Counted from the first letter of the stretch, positions 1-6,212 are shown. The stretch: 8,768 nucleotides of DNA from JAOUEA01 sp031364965 (GCA_031364965.1 JANLXF010000195.1:1-8768); one strand, 5' to 3'. Numbers and translations are program-made. Notes: generated by a model not told the origin, from the sequence alone.

Positions 1-1491
1 GCGCGCGTTCCAGGCCACGGCCCCGAGGTCGTACAGGAAGGAGAGGTCGCCGAGCAGGGCCACCGTGGTCTGCCGCGCCTCCCACCCACCCGGACCGCTC
101 CGTGGTCCCGCGCTCGAGATCCCCAGCGCGCTCGAGACCAGGCCGTCGATCCCGCTCGCACCCCGGTTCGCCAACACCCGGAGCCCGTCGCGCGGCACCA
201 TGGCAAGGTCGAGGTCGCGGATCGGCGTCGAGTTTCCGACGAAGAGCGTGCCCCCGTCGGGGATCCAGGCGGCGACGTCGCGCGCGACCTTCGGCTCGAA
301 CGGCTCGTCCTGGCCGTCGAGGAACGCGTCGAGGGCCGTCCGCGCCGCGTCGTCGGCCGCGCTCCAGGCGGACCGCCACACGGTGGGGGCCGCGTGGAGG
401 CGTCCCTCCCACAGCTCGCGCGCTGCTTCCGGCGTGTGCTCGCCCATCAGCGCCACTCCGCCCGCCTGATCGATCGGGCGGGTGCGCAACGCGTCGCGCA
501 GGGCGTCGGCATCGACCGCGATGCGCCACGAGGCGAGCCGTTCCGGGTCGGGGTCGAGGTGCCAGCGATCCGCGACGATCAGGCGTTCCGCCGACGCGAC
601 GAACGCCTGGGTCGCGCGCGAGGTCGGCGCGGCACCCACCTGGATCACGAGCTCGGGTCGGTGCGCCTGGGACCACCCGGCGTCGCCCAGCAGCGCCTGG
701 CCCGCGGCGAGCGCCTCGCCGAATCGGCGCGCGGTCGAGGTCGGCTCGGCGATCACGGGCCATCCGAGCGTCTGGCCCCAGTACGCCGCGTCGGCCGAGA
801 GGTCACCCGGCCACGCGCCCATCACGACGGCGCCGCGCGTGCCCGAGATCTCGGCCGCGAGCCGGTCGCCTTCCTCGGCGGTCAGCTCCGCATCGGGCCG
901 ACGCGGTAGCTCGGGCCGCTCGTCGGTGGGCGCCGGCATCGGGATCTCCGCCGAGGGCGTGAGGGGTTCATCGAAGGGGCAGTTGATGTGGACCGGACCG
1001 GGCGGGTCGCCCACGAGGGCCTCGAGCGCCTCGCGGGCGGCCTGGCGCCACCACGAGTCCTGTCCCTCGGTCTCGGGCAGCGGCATCTCGATCGCAGCGC
1101 GCGCATACGATCCGTACAGCGCGCTCTGGTCGATCGTTTGGTTCGCCCCCGTGCCGCGCAGACGGGGAGGACGATCGGCGGTCAAGACGGCGATCGGGAT
1201 ACGCGATTGCGACGCCTCCACCACGGCCGGCAGGAACTCCGCGGCCGCGGTGCCGCTCGTGCACGCGATCGCGACCGGTCGCCGGGACGCACGCGCCAGG
1301 CCCACCGCGAAGAAGGCGCTCGACCGCTCGTCGAGATGCACGTGCACGGTGAGCCTGGGATGCCGCGCGAACGCCACGGCGAGCGGGGTCGATCGTGAGC
1401 CGGGGGAGAGACAGGCGTGTTCGATCCCACCGGCGACCAGCTCGTCCACGAGGGCCCAGGCGCACGCGAGGTCGAGATCGGCCTGTTCCAT
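1..1491 (-). CDS. menD: MenD, SEPHCHC synthase (2-succinyl-5-enolpyruvyl-6-hydroxy-3-cyclohexene-1-carboxylate synthase), 3'-truncated by window edge
   Basis: This ThDP-dependent enzyme joins 2-oxoglutarate, after decarboxylation, to isochorismate, the first committed step of classical menaquinone synthesis. The visible 497 residues run without a stop from an ATG at 1491 to base 1, and the C-terminal part lies outside the window. Conserved MenD blocks are clear: SPGSRSTPL (29-37), LDERSSAFFA (53-62), CTSGTAAAE (78-86), LTADRPPRLRG (103-113), GANQTIDQ (115-122), GPVHINCPF, GNSTPIRDLD (419-428), ANRGASGIDG (441-450) and the ThDP/Mg-site block GDLSFLYD (481-488). Arg33, Glu55, Arg107 and Gln118 fall at the same numbers as the active-site residues I recall for E. 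coli MenD. The start is only 2 bases after the menA stop, with no strong Shine-Dalgarno, so translation is probably coupled to menA. It is the last visible gene of the menB-menA-menD operon. Confidence 0.97.
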   Translation of the reverse strand, partial: MEQADLDLACAWALVDELVAGGIEHACLSPGSRSTPLAVAFARHPRLTVHVHLDERSSAFFAVGLARASRRPVAIACTSGTAAAEFLPAVVEASQSRIPIAVLTADRPPRLRGTGANQTIDQSALYGSYARAAIEMPLPETEGQDSWWRQAAREALEALVGDPPGPVHINCPFDEPLTPSAEIPMPAPTDERPELPRRPDAELTAEEGDRLAAEISGTRGAVVMGAWPGDLSADAAYWGQTLGWPVIAEPTSTARRFGEALAAGQALLGDAGWSQAHRPELVIQVGAAPTSRATQAFVASAERLIVADRWHLDPDPERLASWRIAVDADALRDALRTRPIDQAGGVALMGEHTPEAARELWEGRLHAAPTVWRSAWSAADDAARTALDAFLDGQDEPFEPKVARDVAAWIPDGGTLFVGNSTPIRDLDLAMVPRDGLRVLANRGASGIDGLVSSALGISSAGPRSGPGGWEARQTTVALLGDLSFLYDLGAVAWNAR

Positions 1492-1493
1492 CG

Positions 1494-2393
1494 TCACACC
1501 GTACGCGCGAGCACCAAGCCGAGGGCGAACAGGAGTCCGAGCGCCGCATGGGTCGCCGCGGTCCCCGTCAGGACCGCGATCAGATCCCGGCCGTTCGCCG
1601 CGCCCACCCTCTCCATCGGGCGGATCGCGGGGATCCAGGCGGCGAGCGCGATCAGCGTCCACTGCGTGGCGCCCGCCGACTCGTCGACGATGAACGCGAC
1701 CACGCCGAGTGCGACCGTCGCCAGCGCCGCCACGACGCACACGCGGTAGAGCAGCCGGGTCCGGCGGTCGCCCAGCCGCACCGCGAGCGTGCGCTTGCCC
1801 GTGGCGCCGTCGGTCGGGATGTCGCGCAGGTTGTTCGCGACGAGGATCGCGACCGCGAGGAATCCCAGCGCCGCGCCGCCCCACCATGCCGCGGCCGGCA
1901 CCGTCTCGACCATCACGAACGCCGTGCCGCAGGTCGCCATGAGCCCGAAGAACAGGAACACCATCAGCTCACCCAGGCCCAGCCCCGCGTACGGGCGGGG
2001 CCCGCCCGAATAGAGCAGGGCTGCGATCAGGGCGAGCGCGCCGACGAACAGGATCAAGACCGGCTGCGTGGCGAGGGCCAGCGCGAGCCCCGCCACCGCG
2101 GCGGCACCGAGCGAGAGCAGCGCGGCCGCCAGCACCGCCCGGGGCGACGCCTGCCCGCTCTGCGTGAGCCGCGGCGGGCCAAGCCGCTCGTGCGTGTCGA
2201 CGCCCCGCACCCCGTCGAAGTAGTCGTTCGCGTAGTTCACGCCGATCTGCAGACCGGCCGCGACGACGAGCGCGGCGGCGAACCGCCACCAGATCACGTC
2301 GCCGGCCGCCGCCGCGCCCACGACCACCGGCACGATCCCCGCGCCGAGCGTCCGGGGCCGGGCGCCCCGCCACCAGACCGCCGCGCCGCTCAC
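1494..2393 (-). CDS. menA: MenA, 1,4-dihydroxy-2-naphthoate polyprenyltransferase
   Basis: This 299-residue integral membrane UbiA-family prenyltransferase attaches the polyprenyl tail to 1,4-dihydroxy-2-naphthoate, giving demethylmenaquinone. The N-terminus WWRGARPRTLGAG (7-19) matches the usual MenA opening. The first Asp-rich motif is NYANDYFDGVRGVD (53-66) and the second is NNLRDIPTDGATGKRTLAV (187-205); together they bind the Mg-diphosphate of the prenyl donor. Hydrophobic stretches near 15-55, 85-130, 140-190, 213-237, 243-258 and 270-296 fit the multi-helix fold. I chose the GTG at 2393 because it overlaps the menB stop as GTGA, gives the normal family length and starts just before the conserved N-terminal motif. 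The frame stays open about 146 codons further upstream, but that stretch is antisense noise inside menB. Overlap with menB and a 2-base gap to menD indicate one transcript with translational coupling. Confidence 0.96.
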   Translation of the reverse strand: MSGAAVWWRGARPRTLGAGIVPVVVGAAAAGDVIWWRFAAALVVAAGLQIGVNYANDYFDGVRGVDTHERLGPPRLTQSGQASPRAVLAAALLSLGAAAVAGLALALATQPVLILFVGALALIAALLYSGGPRPYAGLGLGELMVFLFFGLMATCGTAFVMVETVPAAAWWGGAALGFLAVAILVANNLRDIPTDGATGKRTLAVRLGDRRTRLLYRVCVVAALATVALGVVAFIVDESAGATQWTLIALAAWIPAIRPMERVGAANGRDLIAVLTGTAATHAALGLLFALGLVLARTV

Positions 2394-3205
2394 GGCCGCT
2401 TCGGGAACCGCGAGAAGTCGGGGTCGCGCTTGTCCTTGAAGGCGTCGCGGCCCTCCTGGGCTTCTTCCGACATGTAGTACAGGAGCGTCGCGTCCCCCGC
2501 GAGCTGCTGCACGCCGGCCAGCCCGTCGACGCCCGCGTTGTAGCCCGCTTTCAGCAACCGGAGCGAGAGCGGGGAGTAGGCGAGCATCTCGCGGCACCAG
2601 GCGATTGTGGTCGCCTCCAGTTCCTCGATCGGCACGACCGCGTTCACGAGGCCCCACTCGAGGGCGGTCGCGGCGTCGTACTGGCGGCAGAGGAACCACA
2701 CCTCCTTCGCGCGCTTCTCGCCGATCTGCCTCGCGAGCAGCCCGATCCCGTACCCGCCGTCGAAGGACCCGACGCGCGGGCCGGTCTGGCCGAACCGGGC
2801 GTTCTCGGCCGCGATCGTGAGGTCGCAGCACAGGTGCAGCACGTGGCCGCCGCCGATCGCGAAGCCGGCCACCATCGCGACCACGGGCTTGGGGTGGCGA
2901 CGGATATCGATCTGCAGGTCGAGCACGTTCAGCCGCCCGATGCCCCGCTCGTCGACGTAGCCGTCGTCGCCGCGGATCTTCTGGTCGCCGCCGCTGCAGA
3001 AGGCTTCGGGGCCTTGCCCGGTGAGGATCACCACGCCGATCTCGGGGTCGTCGCGCGCCACGTCGAACGCGTGGATCATCTCGCGTGTCGTCTGCGGCCT
3101 GAAGGCGTTGCGGACCTCCGGGCGGTCGATCGTGATCTTCGCGATGCCCTCGGCGGTCTCGTACCGGATGTCTCCGTAGTCGCCGGTTCCCTGCCAGTCC
3201 ACCAT
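2390..3205 (-). CDS. menB: MenB, 1,4-dihydroxy-2-naphthoyl-CoA synthase, with Gly-type (type I) signature
   Basis: This crotonase-fold enzyme performs the intramolecular Claisen (Dieckmann-type) ring closure of o-succinylbenzoyl-CoA. The protein has 271 residues, normal for the family. Visible motifs are RPEVRNAFRP (28-37), the oxyanion-hole segment CSGGDQ (70-75), GFAIGGGH (114-121), GQTGPRVGSFDGGYG (139-153) with the presumed catalytic Asp149 and Ser147, CRQYDAATALEWGLVN (173-188), and the typical tail YMSEEAQEGRDAF ... PDFSRFPKRP. Gly142 occupies the position that separates bicarbonate-dependent type I enzymes (Gly) from type II enzymes (Asp, as in Mycobacterium). The ATG at 3205 begins the conserved MVDWQ sequence and has AGGAG upstream. 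An upstream ATG at 3355 would add 50 non-conserved residues and overlap the divergent gene, so I rejected it. It is the first gene of the leftward operon and overlaps menA by 4 bases. Confidence 0.97.
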   Translation of the reverse strand: MVDWQGTGDYGDIRYETAEGIAKITIDRPEVRNAFRPQTTREMIHAFDVARDDPEIGVVILTGQGPEAFCSGGDQKIRGDDGYVDERGIGRLNVLDLQIDIRRHPKPVVAMVAGFAIGGGHVLHLCCDLTIAAENARFGQTGPRVGSFDGGYGIGLLARQIGEKRAKEVWFLCRQYDAATALEWGLVNAVVPIEELEATTIAWCREMLAYSPLSLRLLKAGYNAGVDGLAGVQQLAGDATLLYYMSEEAQEGRDAFKDKRDPDFSRFPKRP

Positions 3206-3216
3206 ATGACCTCTGA

Positions 3217-3221
3217 CTCCT
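3217..3221 (-). promoter_or_regulatory. Shine-Dalgarno of menB (AGGAG)
   Basis: On the minus strand AGGAG lies 11 bases before the menB ATG at 3205. A second purine run, AGAGG (3214-3210), is only 4 bases from the ATG. Together they support the ATG at 3205 over the longer reading. They also imply that menB has a real 5' leader, unlike the neighbouring rightward genes. Confidence 0.6.
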
Positions 3222-3263
3222 AGAGCGTGCACTCGTACGGTTCGGTACAGGGTAGTGGACGGC

Positions 3264-3269
3264 AGGCTA
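3264..3269 (-). promoter_or_regulatory. Candidate -10 element for the menB-menA-menD operon (TAGCCT)
   Basis: Read on the minus strand the site is TAGCCT inside the 9-mer GATAGCCTG (3271-3263). The same 9-mer stands directly in front of menE on the plus strand (4854-4862). Used as a -10 box, it would start transcription near 3257 and give a leader of roughly 50 bases before menB. No convincing -35 hexamer is visible. TACCCT (3254-3249, minus) is an alternative -10. This is inference from motif and position only. Confidence 0.35.
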
Positions 3270-3272
3270 TCT

Positions 3273-3284
3273 CCCCGATCGGGG
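3273..3284. repeat. Perfect 12-base palindrome in the divergent promoter region, possible operator
   Basis: CCCCGATCGGGG is a perfect 12-base palindrome centred between 3278 and 3279. It sits between the candidate leftward -10 (3264-3269) and the rightward -10 (3292-3297), where both -35 or spacer regions would be. A bound dimeric regulator could affect menBAD and the divergent hydrolase together. In DNA this GC-rich a 12-base palindrome can also occur by chance, and GATC-centred GC palindromes are not rare. Confidence 0.35.
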
Positions 3285-3291
3285 GCCGTGC

Positions 3292-3297
3292 TAGCGT
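3292..3297 (+). promoter_or_regulatory. Candidate -10 element for the secreted hydrolase gene (TAGCGT), leaderless configuration
   Basis: TAGCGT is followed by exactly 6 bases (CGGCCG) and then the ATG at 3304. A TANNNT hexamer at this distance would place the transcription start at or next to the start codon, a common leaderless arrangement in actinobacteria. No Shine-Dalgarno precedes the ATG, which agrees with this. No clear -35 is seen. Confidence 0.5.
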
Positions 3298-3303
3298 CGG
3301 CCG

Positions 3304-4821
3304 ATGGCGCGCAGGACGACCTCAGCCTCGATCGCAGTCCTGTTCGCGGCCGCACTGCTCGTGCCGACCCTCGCCCCGCCGGCCTCGGCCGACCCCGCGC
3401 CGGTCCGGCTGAGCCTGCTGACCTTCAACGTCGAGTACGGCGGCACGGTGATCGACTTCGCCAAGATCGTCGAGGCGGTCGCCAAGGCCGATGCCGATGT
3501 CGTGGGGATCAACGAGGGCTACGCGCACGTGCGCAAGCTCGCGCGCGAGGCGGGGTACGACTACTGGAACAACCGCCTCGACCTGATCTCGCGATACCCC
3601 TTCATCGACCCGCCCGGCGCCGACGGCAGGTACGTCTTCGTGGAGCTCGCGCCAGGGCAGGTGGTCGCGGTCACGAACGTGCACCTCGCGTCGTCGGACT
3701 ACGGCCCGCGCCGGATCCTCGACGGCTGGTCCCGCAAGAAGGTCCTGCGGACCGAGCGTGCCGTGCGCCTGCCCGACCTTCGGCCGTTCGTCCGAGCGCT
3801 GATGCCGGTCGCCGCCGCCGGGATCCCGTCGTTCGTGCTCGGGGATATGAACTCGCCCACCGGCACGGATTACACCGAGGCGACGATCGGGCAGCGCCCG
3901 CAGATCCTGTGGCCGGTCGCCTGGCCCGTCGGCCGGCTCCTGCAGCGGCACGGGTTCGTCGACTCGTGGCGGGCGGTGCACCCCGACCCCACGACCGACG
4001 AGGGCCTCACGTGGCCCGCGGGCCGCCCCCGGTCTCCCGACAGCTGGAACCCTCGCGCGGACGCCCCTCAGGATCGGATCGACCAGATCTGGGTTGCCGG
4101 AGGAACGGTCACGCCCGTCGGGAGCCGCGTCGTCGGCGAACGAGGCGGCCCGGGTGTCTCGATCTCGGTGAAGCCCTGGGGCTCCGACCACCGCGCGGTG
4201 CGGTCCTCGTTCGACGTCGTGCCGGGCACGCCGCCCGTGCTGGCGGCGGCGGCACCGCGCCTGGTGGACCAGGGCGACGACGTGACCGTCAACTATCACG
4301 CTCCCGGGGCAGCCGGCGAACGGCTGGTCGTGGTGCCGGCCGGTGGCGACCCATCGGCCGAGGCCGTGGACGCGCAGCCGATCCCCGGCGCCCAGCCGAT
4401 CGATGGGTCGGTCGCCTTCTCCACGGCTTCCCTGTCACCGGGTTCGTACGAAGCCGTGCTCGTCGACGCCGTCGATGCCCCGCTCTCCCGAGGACCGTTC
4501 TGGGTGCACGCGCCCGGAGCGCCCCCCGAGATCGCGACCACGTCATGGGCGTTCGACGTGGGGGAGCCGATCGGGGTGACGTGGTCGCTCGCGCCGGGGA
4601 ACCGCTTCGACTGGATCGGCGTGTACGAACGGGACGCCGACCCGTGGGTCGCCTACTACCTGGGCTACCGCTATACGGGCGCGACCCAGGAAGGCGCGGG
4701 AACCCTCGGCGCCGGCGCGATCCCGCGGTGGCCGCTGCCGCCGGGGCGCTACACCGTCTACTACCTGCTGGCCGACAACTACCGGCAGGTGGCCGCGGCC
4801 GACTTCGTGGTCAAGGGCTGA
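3304..4821 (+). CDS. Secreted endonuclease/exonuclease/phosphatase-family hydrolase with two C-terminal beta-sandwich-like domains
   Basis: This 505-residue protein has an N-terminal Sec signal peptide: basic MARR, a hydrophobic core and a likely cleavage after ASA at residue 29. The catalytic EEP domain (about 35-305) shows the family's metal and active-site motifs in order: LTFNVEYGG (Asn42), GINEG (Glu71), TNVHL (His127), GDMNSP (Asp181, Asn183), DRIDQIWV (Asp260) and GSDHRAV (Asp295, His296). It should therefore be an active Mg-dependent phosphoesterase outside the cytoplasm. The substrate (nucleic acid, phospholipid or a phosphorylated small molecule) cannot be told from sequence. Residues about 308-403 and 407-505 look like two copies of one Ig-like unit; the second has a DWIGVY motif. 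The gene starts 98 bases from divergent menB and ends 47 bases before menE. No link to menaquinone chemistry is evident. Function beyond the fold is unknown. Confidence 0.9.
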   Translation: MARRTTSASIAVLFAAALLVPTLAPPASADPAPVRLSLLTFNVEYGGTVIDFAKIVEAVAKADADVVGINEGYAHVRKLAREAGYDYWNNRLDLISRYPFIDPPGADGRYVFVELAPGQVVAVTNVHLASSDYGPRRILDGWSRKKVLRTERAVRLPDLRPFVRALMPVAAAGIPSFVLGDMNSPTGTDYTEATIGQRPQILWPVAWPVGRLLQRHGFVDSWRAVHPDPTTDEGLTWPAGRPRSPDSWNPRADAPQDRIDQIWVAGGTVTPVGSRVVGERGGPGVSISVKPWGSDHRAVRSSFDVVPGTPPVLAAAAPRLVDQGDDVTVNYHAPGAAGERLVVVPAGGDPSAEAVDAQPIPGAQPIDGSVAFSTASLSPGSYEAVLVDAVDAPLSRGPFWVHAPGAPPEIATTSWAFDVGEPIGVTWSLAPGNRFDWIGVYERDADPWVAYYLGYRYTGATQEGAGTLGAGAIPRWPLPPGRYTVYYLLADNYRQVAAADFVVKG

Positions 4822-4823
4822 CG

Positions 4824-4848
4824 CGGGCCGAGCGGCCGGCGCGGCCCG
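4824..4848 (+). terminator. Weak GC hairpin between the hydrolase gene and menE
   Basis: CGGGCCG (4824-4830) and CGGCCCG (4842-4848) form a perfect 7-bp stem with an 11-base loop, 3 bases after the hydrolase stop. There is no T-run. It may reduce read-through into menE, which appears to have its own promoter immediately downstream, or it may be chance structure in GC-rich DNA. Confidence 0.3.
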
Positions 4849-4855
4849 GCGGCGA

Positions 4856-4861
4856 TAGCCT
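4856..4861 (+). promoter_or_regulatory. Candidate -10 element of menE (TAGCCT), leaderless configuration
   Basis: TAGCCT is followed by 7 bases (GGCGGGC) and the menE ATG at 4869. Its 9-base context GATAGCCTG also occurs on the minus strand upstream of menB (3271-3263). The spacing suggests transcription starting at the menE start codon. GGCGGG could be taken for a poor ribosome binding site, but it is not purine-rich in the usual way. No -35 is recognised. Confidence 0.5.
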
Positions 4862-4868
4862 GGCGGGC

Positions 4869-6059
4869 ATGGATATCCGCGACGCGGTCGCTGGCCTGGC
4901 ACCCGGTGAGCTCGTCGCGGTCGCGCTGCCGCCGGGCGCTCCGTGGGCTGCATTGGTGGCGGACCTGTGGCGCCGCGGGGTCCCGTTCCTGCCGCTCGAC
5001 CACCGGCTCGCCCCACCCGAACGCACGGCGCTCGTAGACCGCGCGCGTCCCGCAGCCGTGCTGGAGGCCAACGGGGACCTGACGGTGTTCGCGCAACCCG
5101 CGCCGATCGGCCGCGACATCGGCGTGGTCGTCGCGACCTCGGGAACCGGCGGCACGCCCAAGCTCGTCGAGCTCACGCGCAACGCGGTGTCGGCCGCCGT
5201 CGAAGGTTCCCGCCGCGCCCTCGGCGCCGACGACGACGACCCGTGGGTGGCGTGTCTCTCGCCCGCGCACGTGGGGGGGTTGCTCGTGTTCCTACGGGCC
5301 GCGATCTTCGGCTCGCCGATCACCGTGCTCGATCGGTTCGACGCGGAGCGACTGCGCGCGCAGGCGCCCGGGGGCGCGGCGGTCGCGCTGGTGCCCACGA
5401 TGCTGCGGCGACTGATCGAAGCCGACGCCGATCTCTCGAGGTTCGGCGTGCTGCTGCTGGGCGGCGGGCAGGTGCCGGCCGAGCTCCGGTCGCGCGCCGA
5501 GGCGCACGGCGGCCGAGTGGTCGCCACCTACGGGCTCACCGAGAGCTGCGGTGGAGTCGTCTACGACGGAGCGCCGTTCGAGGCGACGGAGCTGAGGATC
5601 GGCGGGGAGGACCGCATCGAGCTGCGCGGCCCCACCATCATGGACGGCTACCGGCACGACCCGGCAGCCACCGGTGCGACCTTCACCACCGACGGCTGGT
5701 TCCTGACGGCCGACGCGGGTTCGATCGACGACGCGGGGCTGCTCCACGTCAGCGGCCGCCTCGACGAGGCGATCCGCTCGGGCGCCGAGACCGTCTGGCC
5801 CGACGAGGTGGAGCGGGTGCTCCAGCTGCATCCGAAGGTCGCCGACGTCGCGATCGCCGGACGTCCGCATCCCGAATGGGGTCAGCAGGTGGTCGCCTTC
5901 GTCGTGCCCACCACGATCGACGACCCGCCGAGTCTCGGCGAGCTCCGCGACCACGCGAGCGAGCGGCTCGCGCGGCACAAGGCGCCGCGCGACCTGGTGC
6001 TCATGGTCGAGCTTCCCCGCACCCCAAGCGGGAAGGTGCGCCGCGCGGAGCTTCGCTGA
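4869..6059 (+). CDS. menE: MenE, o-succinylbenzoate-CoA ligase (compact form)
   Basis: This member of the ANL adenylate-forming family activates o-succinylbenzoate with ATP and CoA, giving the substrate of MenB. Motifs in the 396-residue protein are the phosphate-binding loop ATSGTGGTPK (89-98), the acyl-pocket segment SPAHVGGLLV (131-140), LLLGGGQVP (195-203), YGLTESCGG (221-229), GWFLTAD (276-282), the hinge region GRLDEAIRSGAETVWPDEVE (296-315), and PRTPSGKVRR (383-392) with the catalytic Lys389. The N-terminal part is short: the P-loop begins near residue 89, earlier than in longer family members. The MenE assignment over other acyl-CoA ligases rests on this compact size together with the adjacent menB, menA and menD. 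The ATG at 4869 follows a -10-like TAGCCT. The frame is open upstream to 3255, but that part is a shadow of the hydrolase gene. Confidence 0.93.
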   Translation: MDIRDAVAGLAPGELVAVALPPGAPWAALVADLWRRGVPFLPLDHRLAPPERTALVDRARPAAVLEANGDLTVFAQPAPIGRDIGVVVATSGTGGTPKLVELTRNAVSAAVEGSRRALGADDDDPWVACLSPAHVGGLLVFLRAAIFGSPITVLDRFDAERLRAQAPGGAAVALVPTMLRRLIEADADLSRFGVLLLGGGQVPAELRSRAEAHGGRVVATYGLTESCGGVVYDGAPFEATELRIGGEDRIELRGPTIMDGYRHDPAATGATFTTDGWFLTADAGSIDDAGLLHVSGRLDEAIRSGAETVWPDEVERVLQLHPKVADVAIAGRPHPEWGQQVVAFVVPTTIDDPPSLGELRDHASERLARHKAPRDLVLMVELPRTPSGKVRRAELR

Positions 6060-6078
6060 GGGGTCCGGGCATGGAAAA

Positions 6079-6111
6079 GGGCCCGACTCCGGGAGGGGTG
6101 GAGTCGGGCCC
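6079..6111 (-). terminator. Strong intrinsic terminator hairpin between convergent menE and the response regulator
   Basis: GGGCCCGACTCC (6079-6090) and GGAGTCGGGCCC (6100-6111) form a perfect 12-bp stem with a 9-base loop. Read leftward, the stem is followed by TTTTCC (6078-6073), a U-run typical of intrinsic terminators, so the better-defined orientation is termination of the leftward kinase-regulator transcript. It also lies 19 bases after the menE stop and could end the menE transcript as a hairpin without a U-run, as often seen in high-GC bacteria. Confidence 0.85.
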
Positions 6112-6124
6112 TCGACCAGATCGG

Positions 6125-6212
6125 CTCGGTCGCCGAGGGGGTGGCGGCCGGACCGGCTGTTCCCCCACTACCTCGGCCCCGCGCGCCCGTGCCTGCATAC
6201 CCGCGTTCGGGT
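6125..6212. other. Structured non-coding stretch in the convergent intergenic region
   Basis: No gene is supported here. CTCGG (6125-6129) pairs with CCGAG (6133-6137) around a 3-base loop. The same CCGAGG (6133-6138) can instead pair with CCTCGG (6171-6176), extended inward by GGTGG-like pairing (6140-6144 with 6165-6169), so the two hairpins exclude each other. GCCGG (6147-6151) and CCGGC (6153-6157) lie inside that loop. A third hairpin is ACCCG (6199-6203) with CGGGT (6208-6212) around a 4-base loop. It could be the 3' untranslated part of the leftward operon, or a small RNA ending at the terminator at 6079-6111. I match it to no known riboswitch. Confidence 0.35.

Noticed and set aside
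102..1693. Long plus-strand open frames opposite menD
   Set aside because: Their products are Arg/Pro/Ser-rich with no recognisable domain, while the minus strand encodes a complete series of MenD motifs.
2394..2831. N-terminal extension of menA inside menB
   Set aside because: The extension is Arg-rich nonsense in the shadow of menB; the GTG at 2393 gives the normal MenA length and a typical overlapping junction.
3206..3355. Upstream ATG giving a 321-residue MenB
   Set aside because: The added 50 residues are not MenB-like, would cover the promoter region and overlap the start of the divergent hydrolase gene; AGGAG supports the ATG at 3205.
3255..4868. Open frame of more than 500 codons on the plus strand running in-frame into menE, as if MenE had a huge N-terminal extension
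   Set aside because: It is rich in Arg and Gly with no domain sense and overlaps, in another frame, the hydrolase gene that has a full set of catalytic motifs. MenE homology begins at the ATG at 4869.
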